Shown here: in pieces, positions 34,899-45,670 of the stretch | Position numbering within the stretch: the first letter of the stretch is position 1 | Layout of the letters: every line of letters begins with the position of its first letter | From: Amaurobius ferox | Taxonomy: Eukaryota; Arthropoda; Arachnida; Araneae; Amaurobiidae | Assembly (NCBI GenBank): GCA_951213105.1 | Contig: OX578136.1 | Coordinates: 152,292,678 to 152,356,677 of the forward strand | Direction of reading: 5' to 3' | DNA length: 64,000 nt | Program-made: the position numbers and the translations under genes | The notes under the pieces: generated by a model | The model's database searches: none | What the model was told of the DNA's origin: nothing | Seen by the model: the letters and a program-made list of their open reading frames with translations, nothing else

Positions 34899-35860
34899 AA
34901 TCTGATGTGGGCTGCACATGACTTTCTCTGCAGACTCAAATTTATTTTTCCTTTATTTCTTTAATAATTCATTTGATTGAGTTTAATTGCGCAAAATGAC
35001 ACTAAATTTGCATTTTAATCCAATTTTTGTTTTTATTTGGTAATTGGTCTTTTCGCCGAATGCCGTGTAATAAAAATACAAGAAATCTCAAATAGCTTGA
35101 GAACGATTAGTCCTAAGGTAATGGAGTTGATTATATTCTTTTCCTCGTCAAAATTGCGTATTAAACAAGAATTTAATTGATACATTTGAGCATACGTAGT
35201 CCTTTTTTATTATAATTTTGGCGATTTTGTGGGTCATTTCGTCGAAAAAGCAGGTTGTTCTTTTCTGAATTCTGCCAAAATCCAATCAGCACCAGAGTAT
35301 CCCACAAGTAACTTATCTACCAAATTTTGTGAAATTTGGTCAATTAGTATTTTAGTTAGAGTGGATACATGAAATTTTTGCGGGCCATTTCGTAAAAAAG
35401 GCAGGTTGTTCTTTTCCGAATCGTACCAAAATCTGATCAGCACCAGAGTATCCCACAAGTAACTTATCTACCAAATTTTGTGAAATTTGGTCGAATAGTA
35501 TTTTAGCTAGAGTGGATACATGAAATTTTTATGGGCCATTTCGCAAAAAAAGACATGTTCTGTTTTTCCGAATCATACTAAAAACTAATCGGCACCAGGA
35601 TCACACCCAAGTGACGTACCTACCAAATTTTATGAAATTCAGTCCATTAGTTTTTGAGTTAGAGTGAATACATACATTGCACTGACACAGGCACACAGGC
35701 AGACAGACAGACAGACACACATAAAGACGTCACGCTATAAATAGTTTTTTCGTATTCTAGAGGTATCAAAACGTGTAGATCCGTCGAAAACTCGAGTTGC
35801 GATTTTCGACATAATTCTAATACTTTCCCTATGCATTACCATGTATTGCAGGGGAAGTAA
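34899..35860 (+). mobile_element. Family B element B7, with an extra internal block
   Basis: It starts ATCTGATGTGGGCTGCACAT then GACTTTCTCTGCAGACTC. The repeated internal block (CCGAATCGTACCAAAATCTG, ATCAGCACCAGAGTATCCCA) occurs three times rather than two, giving about 960 bp. The microsatellite is at about 35683-35722. The end is CTATGCATTACCATGTATTG CAGGGGAAGTAA. The ORF at 35234-35458 reads two copies of the block. Confidence 0.9.
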
Positions 35861-36313
35861 TAATGATAAGAGAGAAACGGATGAGTGAACGCAATTATAT
35901 GATTAAGTTAAAAAGCATACATAGTAAATCTGGTGCTAGTAAGTCTCTACGTATAAAATTGAAAGTCTACCTGTTTCGAATATACACATCCATAGCTTAC
36001 GATTATTTTTTTTTTTAATTAAATGGGTAACCTATTTACGTTTTGAATTTGTAGGGGTCAGGAGTTGGGGAAATGTTAATAATAAAATATCGTTAATGGG
36101 AACTGCATTATGCAGACGTTACTTATTATTATTATTATTATTATTTAGAAAAGGATATTATCATGCTTATTATATAGTAGAGGAATTAAATTAAATGTGT
36201 TTATGAGCAAAAAAAAAAAAAAAAAAAAAACTATTCAAACTCTTTCAATTCATTTTATCCTATTTCAAGAAAGAAAGTGATATAAAAACACGTTTAATAT
36301 ATAAATGGTATTT
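35861..36313. other. No recognised gene; (TTA)n and poly-A
   Basis: AT-rich sequence with (TTA)n at about 36121-36148 and a poly-A run at about 36210-36231. Confidence 0.6.
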
Positions 36314-37135
36314 TTGCTTTCGCTGCAATATATGGTAATGTATATAGGGAAAGTATTGGAATCATATCAACAATCGCAACTCGAGTTTTCGACAGATCTA
36401 CACGTTTCGAGACCTCTAGAATACGAAAAAACCATTTTTAGAATGACGTCTGTGTGTGTGTCTGTCTGAATGTGTGTCTGTGCAATGTATGTATCCACTC
36501 TAACTCAAAAACTAATAGACCGAATTTCATAAAATTTGGTAGGTAAGATGCTTGAGTATGACCCTGGTGCTGATTAATTTTTGGTACAATTTAGAAAAAA
36601 AGACCCTGTTTTTTTTTTGTGAAATGTCCTGCAAAAATCTCATGCATTCACTCTAGCTGAAATACAAATTGACTAAATTTCACAAAATTTGGTAGGTAAA
36701 TCACATGTAGGATACTCTGGTGCTGATTAGATTTTGGTACAATTCGGAAAAGAACAAACAACCTGCCTTTTTTTACGAAATGACCCGCAAAAATCGCCAA
36801 TATCTGAAAAAAAGACTACGTATGCTCAAATGTATCAATTAAATGCTTGTTTCATACGTAATTTTTGAAGAGGAAAAGAATAAGAACAACTCTATTAATC
36901 TAGGACTAACCATTCTCGAGATATTTGATTGCGAGATACTCGAGATATCTCGCATTTTTTTCTTCCGTCTTTGGGAAAATGTCCAATTACCAGATAAAAG
37001 CAGAAATTGAATTTAAAATGCAAATTTAATGTCATTTTGTGCAATTAAACTCAATTTAATGATTTCTTAAAGAAATAAAGAAAAAATGAATTTGAGTCTG
37101 CAGGGAAAGTCATGTGCTGCCCACATCAGATTTTT
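36314..37135 (-). mobile_element. Family B element B8, reverse orientation
   Basis: On the minus strand it starts AATCTGATGTGGGCAGCACA then TGACTTTCCCTGCAGACTCA, has a GAGATATCTCGAG-like core slightly duplicated (about 36915-36950), and ends with TTCCCTATATACATTACCAT then ATATTGCAGCGAAAGC. The microsatellite is at about 36450-36483. It is the only reverse family-B copy in the second half of the window. Confidence 0.9.
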
Positions 37136-37139
37136 GTTA

Positions 37140-37490
37140 TTATTATATTAGTTACGGCAATAGAATTTAAGACTACGGTAATATTTTAGGAAAATAAACA
37201 TATTTAATAAATGGTATTTCTGATATTGTTAAATCAGTTAGATTCAGTTCAGTTAAATCAGTTAGAATCAGTTAGAATGTAAAATTACGGTAACATTTTA
37301 GAAAAGAAAAAAAAAACTTTAATAAATGGTATTTTTGATATTGTTGAATTATAGTATTCAATAGAATGTAATATTACAGTAACATTTTAGAAAAGAAAAA
37401 AAAAAACATTTAATAAATAGTGTTTTTGATATTGTTGAATTAGTTACGTCAATAGAATGTAAGATTACGGTAACATTTTAGAAAAAAATT
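37140..37490 (+). repeat. Tandem repeat, about 95-bp unit, four copies
   Basis: Each unit contains TACGGTAA.ATTTTAG.AAA, then TTTAATAAATGGTATTTTTG, then ATATTGTTGAATTA and CAATAGAATGTAA. Copies lie at about 37141, 37275, 37365 and 37440. Confidence 0.85.
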
Positions 37491-37789
37491 CAGACATATT
37501 CGAATGTGTAACTGATTGTTGCAACGTGGTAGAAATGTGATACGGGAATAACTTTTGCTAACCTTTCAGCATCTTCATTTTGGCATATGTTTAACTGAAA
37601 AGTGTTGTACGTTGGTTTATAAACAGGGCAGTATGATTTATTCTTCAATGCATAGATAATTTAGTATAGCGAAACAGATACTTATACTTTTTATAGGGGA
37701 ATTAAGATTTTAATGGATTTTTTTTAAGCAGAGTATAAATAAGTGATATTACCATATCAATTACTGCAATAGGTTACAGTAATATTTTA
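37491..37789. other. No recognised gene
   Basis: AT-rich sequence with no repeat seen. Confidence 0.5.
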
Positions 37790-38065
37790 GAGAGTATCTG
37801 TCCGTTTTCTATGTTTTTTTTTTCATTTCATTTTTCATACTTTCACTCGAAATATCTTCGAAACTATACAAGATAGATATAAATAGTAAGCGTCAAAAAT
37901 ATGTATGAGGAAATTTAGTTTCTAAATCTATATATATATATATATATATATATTTTTTAAGATCTTACAGTTTTCGTAATCGTCTTGTCAAGTTGAAGAA
38001 GTATGAAAATTTTGCGTTTTTCGAGTTTGTAATACTTATATCTTAGAAACGAAAAGTGTTGGTTA
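37790..38065 (-). repeat. Family C, third copy, reverse orientation
   Basis: On the minus strand: CTAAGATATAAGTATTACAA, ACTCGAAAAACGCAAAATTT, TTCAACTTGACAAGACGATT, and ATTTCGAGTGAAAGTATGAA. A (TA)n tract at about 37929-37953 interrupts it. It confirms the uninterrupted junction used to define the B3-B4 insertion. Confidence 0.75.
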
Positions 38066-39289
38066 TAAACAATAAGAAAAATCTGTATCTTTTTAAAAGC
38101 CCTTTAAAGGTATATAATCAGATTTCAGATAGAGTTATTTTTTTTTAATATTAGAAAAGTTGAGTTTCATTTTACAAAATGTTATTTACGCAAAACCATT
38201 TCGACTCCATCGGACTGGAGCCATTGCCGATTTTTTTAAACGTACGGCATCGGAAACTTTATGCCCTCCAAACAGCCGCCAAGCATAGTTTGAAAAAATA
38301 ATCAGATATCATTTCGAAAAAGTGTTTTTGAATTTGTACTAAATATTTCATACGGCATTCAGTAATTAATTGGTGTATTTTCCTCGAAAAACAAACTCGC
38401 AAATTAATGTCAAACTTTAAATTAATGTTAATTGATAAAATTAATGTTAACTGATTAATGTTAAATTGATTTTCGAAAAAGTATCACAAGGACAATGTTA
38501 GGACAATGTTAACTACCTTTCTCAAATTCGGTTATGTCATTGAACCTCTGCGTCACAGGTGTTTGGGAAATCTACAAGGAATTTGAATAAATTGAAAAAT
38601 ATTTAAACTGTTGTTTGCTTATAGCAAAATTTACCTCTTTAGTATATGTTACATTTATTAAAAGTAAATCATTAAAAAAATAATTTCTGTGAGAAAAATA
38701 TTAATTCATTACAAAGAAGCGCATAGAATAATTTCATTCAAAAATTGATTTTATATAATGTGAATATAATTTTAGTTTTCTTTATCAATATTTTTAGCAT
38801 TTTTAATACACAGCATTTATTAATTTTAATTAATTTTTTTTTATTATTTAGTTCTTTTTCATCAATATCATTTTTTAGCGTTTGTATAAGTTTTAATGCA
38901 CCACATATTGTTTTAAAATTACAATCATAATTTATTTTAATATATATTTTCAATGTCATTATTATTTAAAAAGCGCTTGAAATGCAATCTTTAAAGTCAA
39001 GTGGTTTTATTTTCTCAGCGATATTTTTTTAGATATTTAATTTTTTGATTACAAATCCTGTAGTTCCATAAATTTAAATTTCGAAATTATCCATACCATG
39101 AGCAAAATGGGCTACACTACAAAATATTATTTCCCTTATCCCCTAAAATTAATTTTCGGAAATATAACCATTTTTCCCAAGTCCTGATCCGAACTGCCTG
39201 TATCACACAAAACAGGTGAATGCAATATGTATTAGACTAGATAGACATTACTATAGAATATCAGCCAAACTGAAGCACCTTACAACTGC
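38066..39289. other. No recognised gene
   Basis: AT-rich sequence. Opposed ORFs at 38738-38959 and 38745-38930 are low-complexity. A short direct repeat with TTAATGTTAA..TGA lies around 38400-38475. Confidence 0.5.
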
Positions 39290-39607
39290 TTTGACCTTTA
39301 AGATATCCTCCTCCCCTGTCGTAGATAAACACTGCTCCTTAATTTTCAGTCGTAAACTCGACAAGAGTTAATTTAAAACAGCCCAGCACCTCCCAGGTAA
39401 GACTGTGCTCTCTATCCGGGGTTATCAGCACTTGTACAGCATTCTTATCATTGTCGGGGGCTCCAAATACTCCTGTTATCTGATGCTTCGATAACCGAGC
39501 TTCGAAACCCAGAACTTATGGATTCTCTGCGCTGTACGAGGCAGTCTTATCATTGCTCGTCAATTTCGCTGTAACCACAGACTTTCGCAAGCTACAGATT
39601 TTTTACA
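39290..39607. promoter_or_regulatory. Triplicated GATA-rich unit, copy 1
   Basis: From GTTAATTTAAAACAG (39367) onward it aligns with copies at 40647 and 42777. GATA-type motifs (plus-strand spelling): CTATCC 39412, TTATCA 39422, TTATCA 39445, TTATCT 39476, CGATAA 39489, TTATCA 39547. CCTCCCAGGTAAGA resembles a 5' splice site. Upstream similarity (39290-39366) is weaker. A SINE inserted at its 3' end (39608-39618 duplicated) cuts off the last part. No ORF is shared by all three copies, so I read it as noncoding. Confidence 0.5.
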
Positions 39608-39618
39608 GTATATAGTGC

Positions 39619-39902
39619 TAGCGCGCTATAGCCTAGTGGTGCGCGCGGGAATTGCACTCGGTTTCGATTCCCTCCGCTGCCAAAACTGCCGCCGTGCTCA
39701 CGCGGAGAACGATCACGTTAAACATGTGGGTCCGTAAGTCCTTCCGAGAGGTTGATGGTAGAGGAAGGAGGGTACGGTCCCTGTGGATGCCTCCCCCACT
39801 GGGTTCCGGTCTAAATTGGGTGGCTCTTCCAGGCCGTCCAAACATTTATCTTACACCTTTCTGGTAGGTCGGACGGTCTGGGTCGCAACAACAACAACAA
39901 GA
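39619..39902 (+). mobile_element. tRNA-derived SINE type 3, complete copy
   Basis: The head has an A-box TATAGCCTAGTGGTG and a B-box-like GGTTTCGATTCC. The body is TAAGTCCTTCCGAGAGG, GTACGGTCCCTGTGGATGCC, CCACTGGGTTCCGGTC, AGGCCGTCCAAACATTTATC. The tail is ACACCTTTCTGGTAGGTCGG, ACGGTCTGGGTCGC and (AAC)n. It is flanked by GTATATAGTGC (39608-39618) and GTACATAGTGC (39903-39913), an 11-bp target duplication with one change. This copy is the reference for the fragments at 152, 6895, 10425 and 27803. Confidence 0.85.
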
Positions 39903-40114
39903 GTACATAGTGCATGTAAAAGGAAAATCTGGGATGGGTTAAATCTTCGACAATCGTATATATTGATGAATCTGCACATTTTCAACTTGCTGAACCCTAG
40001 AAATGAATTTAGTATAGAATGACAGTTTAACGACAGATACACCAGATGGATGGCCGTTTTTATCATTTGAATAATTTGAATGAATTAAAACAATTTTATT
40101 GAACAAGAACTTCA

Positions 40115-40560
40115 TATGTTTAATGCAAGATGAGAAATATATTTCAAAAACAAAAAAATGAAATGATTCTTTTAAAAGTTGGTCATGTGAAAAAGCATTC
40201 TTCAGCTCTAAAAAGAAGTTCACACGCTAACTATAGTAAATTTAATTTAAAGCGTTAATTTTTTTTTAACCTTTTATTTTACAGAGAAAAATCTATTTGC
40301 ATTTTTGCAACACATAATTCGAAAACAGCTGAGCTAAACTTTATATTTCAAACACAAAATATGAAATGATTCTTTTAAAAGATGGTCATGTGAAAAGCAT
40401 TCTTCAGCTATAAAAAGGAATTCGTACGCTAACTATAGTAAACTTAATTTAAAGAGTTAATTTTATCTTATTTTTAACCTTTTATTTTACAGAGAAAAAT
40501 CTGTTTTCATTTTGCAACACATAATTCAGAAAACGCTGAGCTAAACTTTAGCACCTTCAA
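40115..40560 (+). repeat. Tandem duplication, about 215-bp unit
   Basis: Two units (about 40133-40346 and 40347-40558) share AATGATTCTTTTAAAAG, GGTCATGTGAAAA, GCATTCTTCAGCT, GCTAACTATAGTAAA, TTTTATTTTACAGAGAAAAA, and AACACATAATTC. TTTTATTTTACAG resembles a 3' splice site in both, but no exon follows. The second unit is directly followed by upstream sequence of GATA-rich copy 2. Confidence 0.85.
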
Positions 40561-40646
40561 ACGGACAATTGAACTAAGTCGCATGCACAACTTCACCTAT
40601 AGATACCGTCACTTAACTTTGAGTCATTTTCATAAACTTAACGAGC

Positions 40647-40973
40647 GTTAATTTAAAGCAGTTCAGCACCTCCCACGTAAGAATGGTTGATTTATCCAGG
40701 GTTATCGGCTCTCTTACAGCATTCTTATCATTGTCGGGACCTCCGCTGATTCCTGCAATCGGATGCTGAGATAGGCAGTCTTCGTACAGGGGATTGATGG
40801 ATGCTCTGCGCTATCTGTGGCGGTATTATCAATTCTTGTTAATTTCACAGCAACCGTGCATTTTCTTAGACATGCGACAGATGTTTTTTGTTCAAGAATG
40901 TCGCAGGTTGTATGCAGAAGAAATTGTTCAAGAACTATATTTTGCTAATTAGTGATAGTTTGGGAAGTTATAA
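40647..40973. promoter_or_regulatory. Triplicated GATA-rich unit, copy 2
   Basis: It aligns with copies 1 and 3. GATA-type motifs: TTATCC 40692, TTATCG 40702, TTATCA 40725, AGATAG 40769, CTATCT 40811, TTATCA 40826. The splice-donor-like motif is changed here (CCACGTAAGA). It shares the 3' part with copy 3, including GCGACAGATGTTTTT and GCTAATTAGTG.TAGTT, a sequence copy 1 has lost. Confidence 0.55.
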
Positions 40974-41334
40974 AAATATCTGGAATGTAGAGAGTTCATT
41001 TTATTTTCTCACATACGGTCAACCCTTTATGTACCGCCTCTTGAAAATCCACCACCCATGTATTTAGTTTATGTTAAATCCAGAATAAGAATACTCATTA
41101 TTAAACGTATGGGTATTTCCTTGTTATATCGGTACCTTATTTTTTCGCAAACCGTCCCAACAAGTATCATTGAAAAAAGAAAATTCCTAGCTGTTCAGCT
41201 AATGCTCTTGCCGTGTCCCCATACCTAGAAAGAAAGAAATATGGTCTGTCCCCATTATACGAAAAAGAGAAGAAATAATTTAAGATAGTGATCACCTTTG
41301 AGAATCATCGGAAAGAGAACAAGCATTGACTGAT

Positions 41335-41620
41335 AACAGTAAATAAAACTGCTGTTTGTGAGAATAAAACTTTCAATACCTTCTTAAATAAAACAGGCAT
41401 ATGAAAATTAGATGACCATAAAACGTACAATACTCCCTTAAGGAAAGCAGGCATGTGAAAATTAGGTGACCATTTTTTAAAAAGCAAGCATATGAAAATT
41501 AGGTGACCACTCCTTTAAGAAAGCATCAGGCATATGAAAATTAGATCACTATAAAACTTTCAGTATTTCCTTCAAGAAAGCAGACAGATGAAAATTAGGT
41601 GGCAATGTCGAGTTGATCTT
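41335..41620 (-). repeat. Family D, local tandem copies
   Basis: Four to five units contain GCATATGAAAATTAGGTGAC or a close variant at about 41396, 41449, 41488, 41530 and 41586. They are separated by ATAAAAC(T/G)T.CAATA and AAGAAAGCAG. The first unit carries AATAAAACTGCTGTTTGTGA, which also occurs at 46845 and, diverged, at 52747. Confidence 0.7.
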
Positions 41621-41961
41621 ACGATTTTTTCATTTTGTGAAGGTTCTTGAAAACTCGAGTATACGCAAGTGTAGCCTACAAGAACTGAAACATCGTATAT
41701 TTCTGCTGCTTTGTCGTCCATCACCTCTAGCAAGCTTAAAAAAACCTAGATGAAAACCCTTTTTCTTTCACAGAAATATACGATGTTGAGTTTTCCTCCT
41801 TATTTGTGCAAGTTCGACACCATGATCCATAAACTTTGTAGTAAGACATTGAAGCTAGGAAGTTTCAATCTGGTCACAGTACTTATCTTGGGCGCACTAA
41901 TATAGACTTACGAATACGATGTTGGTACACAATCCTTTGGCAAACCAAGGACCATCGGTAT

Positions 41962-42300
41962 TTGAAACTAAATCTTATGTGCCAAACACATGAACTTTCC
42001 TACAGATTAAAAAATCTTGATAGCTTAGGAAAAGAATGGCATATTTAAAGCTTTCTTAACTAATAGATATTGTTAAAAATAAAACTCTTATGGTTACGAT
42101 GATCATGCCACACTTCATGTGATTTGTTTAATTATTTTGAGAAATATCGCATTCCCTGTGAAAACCTAAAGTTTCTGATATCTCGAGAACAGCTCATGAT
42201 AAGTACTGAACAATAGAATCAATTTATTTTTGGTTGGAAATGCTTACAGTGCATTTAGGCATCTAATGACAGTGTTGAAATATTTAATGTTTTTAAGAAT
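41962..42300 (+). repeat. Decayed family-A element, 5' part
   Basis: AAATCTTATGTGCCAAACAC then ATGAACTTTCCTACAG matches the family 5' end, with the hairpin ATGTG-CCAAA-CACAT still pairing. GATATCTCGAGAACAGCTCA (about 42178) is the family core. The middle is shortened, and no 3' end is visible. Confidence 0.55.
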
Positions 42301-42776
42301 TTTCCCATTTAGGATCAGAAACGTCCAGCGTTCGGTAAAGTATATCATTCGTTTCACAATAAATAATTATATATATATTAGCAATTTTCTCAACACCTTT
42401 TTGAATTGAGGGCATTTTCTTGGTTAATTCACCAAAATAATCCATAGTCTCTCACGTTCACTGATGGAAATAATCACACTAAATTTCATTCGATTTTCAT
42501 CACTTTGTTCATGAAGTAAAGTACTCCCATCAGATGACTGACGCACAGATATCATGGAAAAAAGGTCGTCGAGCATTAATTCTTTTCGTTGAAACTTTAT
42601 GAGCCACTTGTACTTCCCTAAAACGGTGTAAGAAAACATCACGCAACGATATCAGTATCAAATGTATAATACAACTATTCTTCGCAACTGTTTTACTCCC
42701 CCCACCCCCCCAAATTATAGACGACTCCACCAGCCTAAACACATTGACCTTGGCCGATGCCTAAACAAGAGGGGTG

Positions 42777-43115
42777 TTAATTTAAAACAGTCCCTCACCT
42801 CCCAGGTAAGATCGTTCACTTTATCCGGGGTTATCGGTTCTCGTACGGCATTCTTATCGTTGTCGGGGGGCTCCGATGACTCCTGCTATCGGAGGCCGAG
42901 ATAAGAGGCTTCGAAACCGGGACTGATGGATGCTTCTCTCTATCCTGCACGGTCTTATCGCTCCTCGTCAATTTCACTGTAACCACATAGCTTCATAAGA
43001 ATGCGACAGATGTTTTTGTGCAGGAATGATGTCGTAGATATCTTTTTATAGAATGCGCAAGAATTCATCTCGGGGAGATAGCTTTGCTAATTAGTGGTAG
43101 TTGTGGAAGTTATAT
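42777..43115. promoter_or_regulatory. Triplicated GATA-rich unit, copy 3
   Basis: Richest in GC of the three. GATA-type motifs: TTATCC 42822, TTATCG 42832, TTATCG 42855, CTATCG 42888, AGATAA 42900, CTATCC 42941, TTATCG 42956. Like copy 1 it has CCTCCCAGGTAAGA, a splice-donor-like motif. The 3' part (GCGACAGATGTTTTT, GCTAATTAGTGGTAGTT) matches copy 2. One minus-strand frame is open for about 50 codons here but is broken in copy 1, which argues against a coding role. Confidence 0.55.
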
Positions 43116-44279
43116 TAAAGTGATGTTTTTCCTGTTCGACAATATTTATCAAAATCTGCCTGCCTTGTTCAGCAGTGCAATGCGCCAGATCACAGAAAGT
43201 GGCACACATCTTTAACCATACGTAAACACATGCCTCGTTTGACCCCGCTGATTTACGTAACTTTTGTTTTAGTCTGGGATGACTAAGATTTCTAGTTTTA
43301 CAAAGAAAAAAAAATCTGATGCATCAATTAACATACAGCGGTAAAATAACAAAACAAATTGGATATATCTTAAATCTCGATATCGTGGAAAATTGAGTGA
43401 TTTTGTTGTTACTCACTAAAACAAGCATTTTCTATTTCTGTAACTAGTTTTAGCATAATTAATGTCTTCCATTTTCGAATTTTTTTAAACATTGAAAGCA
43501 TGCTTTTGATCGGAGCTCCCTGAAAATGAACATGCCTCTGACGTTCATTAACTAAAATATAGTGGTGCACCTAAAGTACGCAGTTGTAAAGTTTTGAGGT
43601 TGTTGTTAAGTGATAGAAAATTGTGGTTAAGTACACTTTGTTGGAAGGTTTGAGGAGATGAAAAATTCCAGTTTTGGGCCTACTGTACTTACTGGATGCA
43701 CACTGCATTTTTGACCTGATTAAAAGGGAACGCCTTTGAAACAATTGTCTCTTAATTTTCATATTCCTGCTTTTATTAAAGTGTGCATCGCTTGAATGTA
43801 ATTATTATTTAATGATCGCTTTTTAGTTGGTCATTGGCTTAAGATAATTTTGCAGTTACAAATTGAAAAGGTAAAGTTTTCGTGTGATATCAAAAAGATA
43901 GTTTTCATGTGATGTCTAACGTAGCCAGTATAATATTGAATGGGAAACTTACAAAAGTCAAATATATGACCATGCTTTCAGGCATTATATCTATTGGAAG
44001 ACCCAAGAAATCTCCGTGGGAGGACTCTACAATATATCTGGCGATTATGATGTATTTAATGTGATGTGATGTGATATGTGGCGAAGTCATACTTGCAAAG
44101 GTTAAATGAGTAGTGATTTTGTCAGCCATTGTATCTGTTATAGAACCCTTATGTTTGACGATTGGGACTTAGACGTAACTGAAAACGTAATTATCTCCAT
44201 CAATAAACTGATTGTTGATCCTAACTTGTGTGATCATCTTACTTAACATAAATTTTGAAAGACGATATTGAGACGAAAT
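43116..44279. other. No recognised gene; traces of families A and D
   Basis: About 43311-43400 has AAAATCTGATGCATCAATTA, then AAATCTCGATATCGTGG, perhaps a far-decayed family-A copy. 43690-43780 has TTGACCTGATTAAAAGGG, CGCCTTTGAAACAATTGTCT, AATTTTCATATTCCTGC, a family-D fragment. ORFs at 43571-43762 and 43905-44129 have no domain. Confidence 0.4.
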
Positions 44280-44690
44280 CTGAGCCATGAATCAATTGAA
44301 TCGCAATCTCCGTCTTCCACCACCCCCCTCGTACATCCGAATGGTATCTGCACTCCTTGTTCAATTCCGCCATCTTTTCCGTATCTCGTTCGACTCCCCA
44401 TCCGCCATATTTAAGAAAACGCTGATCCCGGTGCCAGATTCTGTTGTTCTTGTGCACGCTGTTGCCATGGAGACGGGCCCGCCATCTCTTCAAACAGCGA
44501 AGAGACAGTCAATAATATCTCAAGATGGCGGGCACGCCTTTCGATTAAGAAAAGGGGGGATGAGGAATTTGTCTTACGCGAAATGTACTGGCAGGACGAA
44601 TCCAAATCAAGAGAGGAAGCAACTCTCTCAGACCGTAAACTCACAGCCGAGGAACTTTACAGCCGGGTGTTAAGACCATGGAGATAGAAT
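44280..44690. promoter_or_regulatory. GC-rich island with X-box and YY1-like sites
   Basis: The island has GTTGCCATGGAGAC (44461-44474), close to the RFX X-box consensus GTTNCCATGGNAAC. Three YY1-like AAGATGGCGG/AGATGGCGGGC sites lie at 44367-44376 (minus), 44477-44487 (minus) and 44521-44533 (plus). CCATATTTAAG near 44406 resembles a weak CArG box. Long ORFs on both strands (44287-44673 plus, 44239-44493 and 44411-44644 minus) overlap but have no domain. Opposed ORFs are expected in a stop-poor GC block. Candidate promoter or enhancer. Confidence 0.4.
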
Positions 44691-44985
44691 AAATGCATTT
44701 TGTAATAAACTTTTCGTTTCCGCTTCAGATAAGATTCCAGGAGTTATTTATTTTTCGGCGTTATTTAATGTGCCGGCAAGATATCAGCTTCATACGCTTA
44801 GAAAATTCGATTTGAGAATTTTAAATGAATTTCAAATACTTTATATTGTTTTAGACTGGGTAAAGAAAAATTGACAATGACTATCTTGTAATTAAATGTA
44901 TATAAAGATTGGCATGCCCGACGTTACTCGAAATGCATCAGTTGAATGGAATGAAACGTTGTTCATTCTTTCACAACGTTGTACA

Positions 44986-45070
44986 TTACTCCATTGCAAA
45001 TAATGTAAATTTCTCCATTGCAAATAATGTAAATTTCTCCATTGCAAATAATGTAAATTTCACCATTGCA
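44986..45070 (+). repeat. Short tandem repeat, 24-bp unit
   Basis: TCCATTGCAAATAATGTAAA (plus TTTC) is repeated three times, with a fourth partial copy. The unit is a multiple of three, which is why the ORF 44909-45091 stays open; the ORF has no other support. Confidence 0.9.
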
Positions 45071-45280
45071 GTCAACATTATTTTAAAATAACAAGTCATG
45101 CCGAGTATTCATGGTAGATGCTAAGATATAAGAGCTTTGGGTAAACTTACACCGAGAATTTATAATGATAAAAAGAAAAAGTACACATGACAATAATATT
45201 ACCTTGCAGACACTATGTATACATGAGTAAAATAATACGCAGGGGAAATAAATATTCAACAACAGAAAATACCAGCATTG

Positions 45281-45670
45281 GAATAAATTATGGGAAAAAA
45301 CAAATTTTTCAATGTCCTCCCCTACACAACAATGGCTCATGGAAGAGTAGAAAATAAATGTTAATCACACGCGAAATTAAATCAAATTCCGGGTGCAGGC
45401 TGATTCAATTCAAAACAAGAACTCTTATCATTATCCAAAATTGATATTATGCAAAAATGTCGAAATTATTTCATCTGCCCTTCCCTTCGACAATTTTACA
45501 TAATATCAATTTTGGATAATAATAAGGTTTATATACATAATATTGTTTTGCGCTCAATATGGTTCAATTTCGTGTGCGGTTAAAATTTATTTTTTACTTT
45601 TCCATGCGCCACTTTTGTGCAAGTGAGGATATAGAAAAACTCATTTTCCTTCTCATAATTTGTTTTTTAC
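45281..45670. mobile_element. Long imperfect inverted repeat (foldback-type)
   Basis: The arms 45281-45465 and 45486-45664 are inverted repeats with a 20-bp centre. Inner part: TTATCCAAAATTGATATTAT and TGTCGAA. Outer landmarks: CATGGAAGAGTAGAAAATAA against CATGGAAAAGTAAAAAATAA, and CACACGCGAAATTAAATC against GCACACGAAATTGAACC. Traces of pairing extend outward to about 45160 and 45740. No ORF and no clear target duplication. Confidence 0.7.

Noticed and set aside
42728..42966. The minus-strand open frame in GATA-rich copy 3 as a coding exon.
   Set aside because: The same frame is broken by stops in copies 1 and 2, so coding constraint is not shared.
44287..44673. A 128-codon ORF as a possible gene.
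   Set aside because: No domain, opposed ORFs of similar length on the other strand, and an island composition poor in stop codons.
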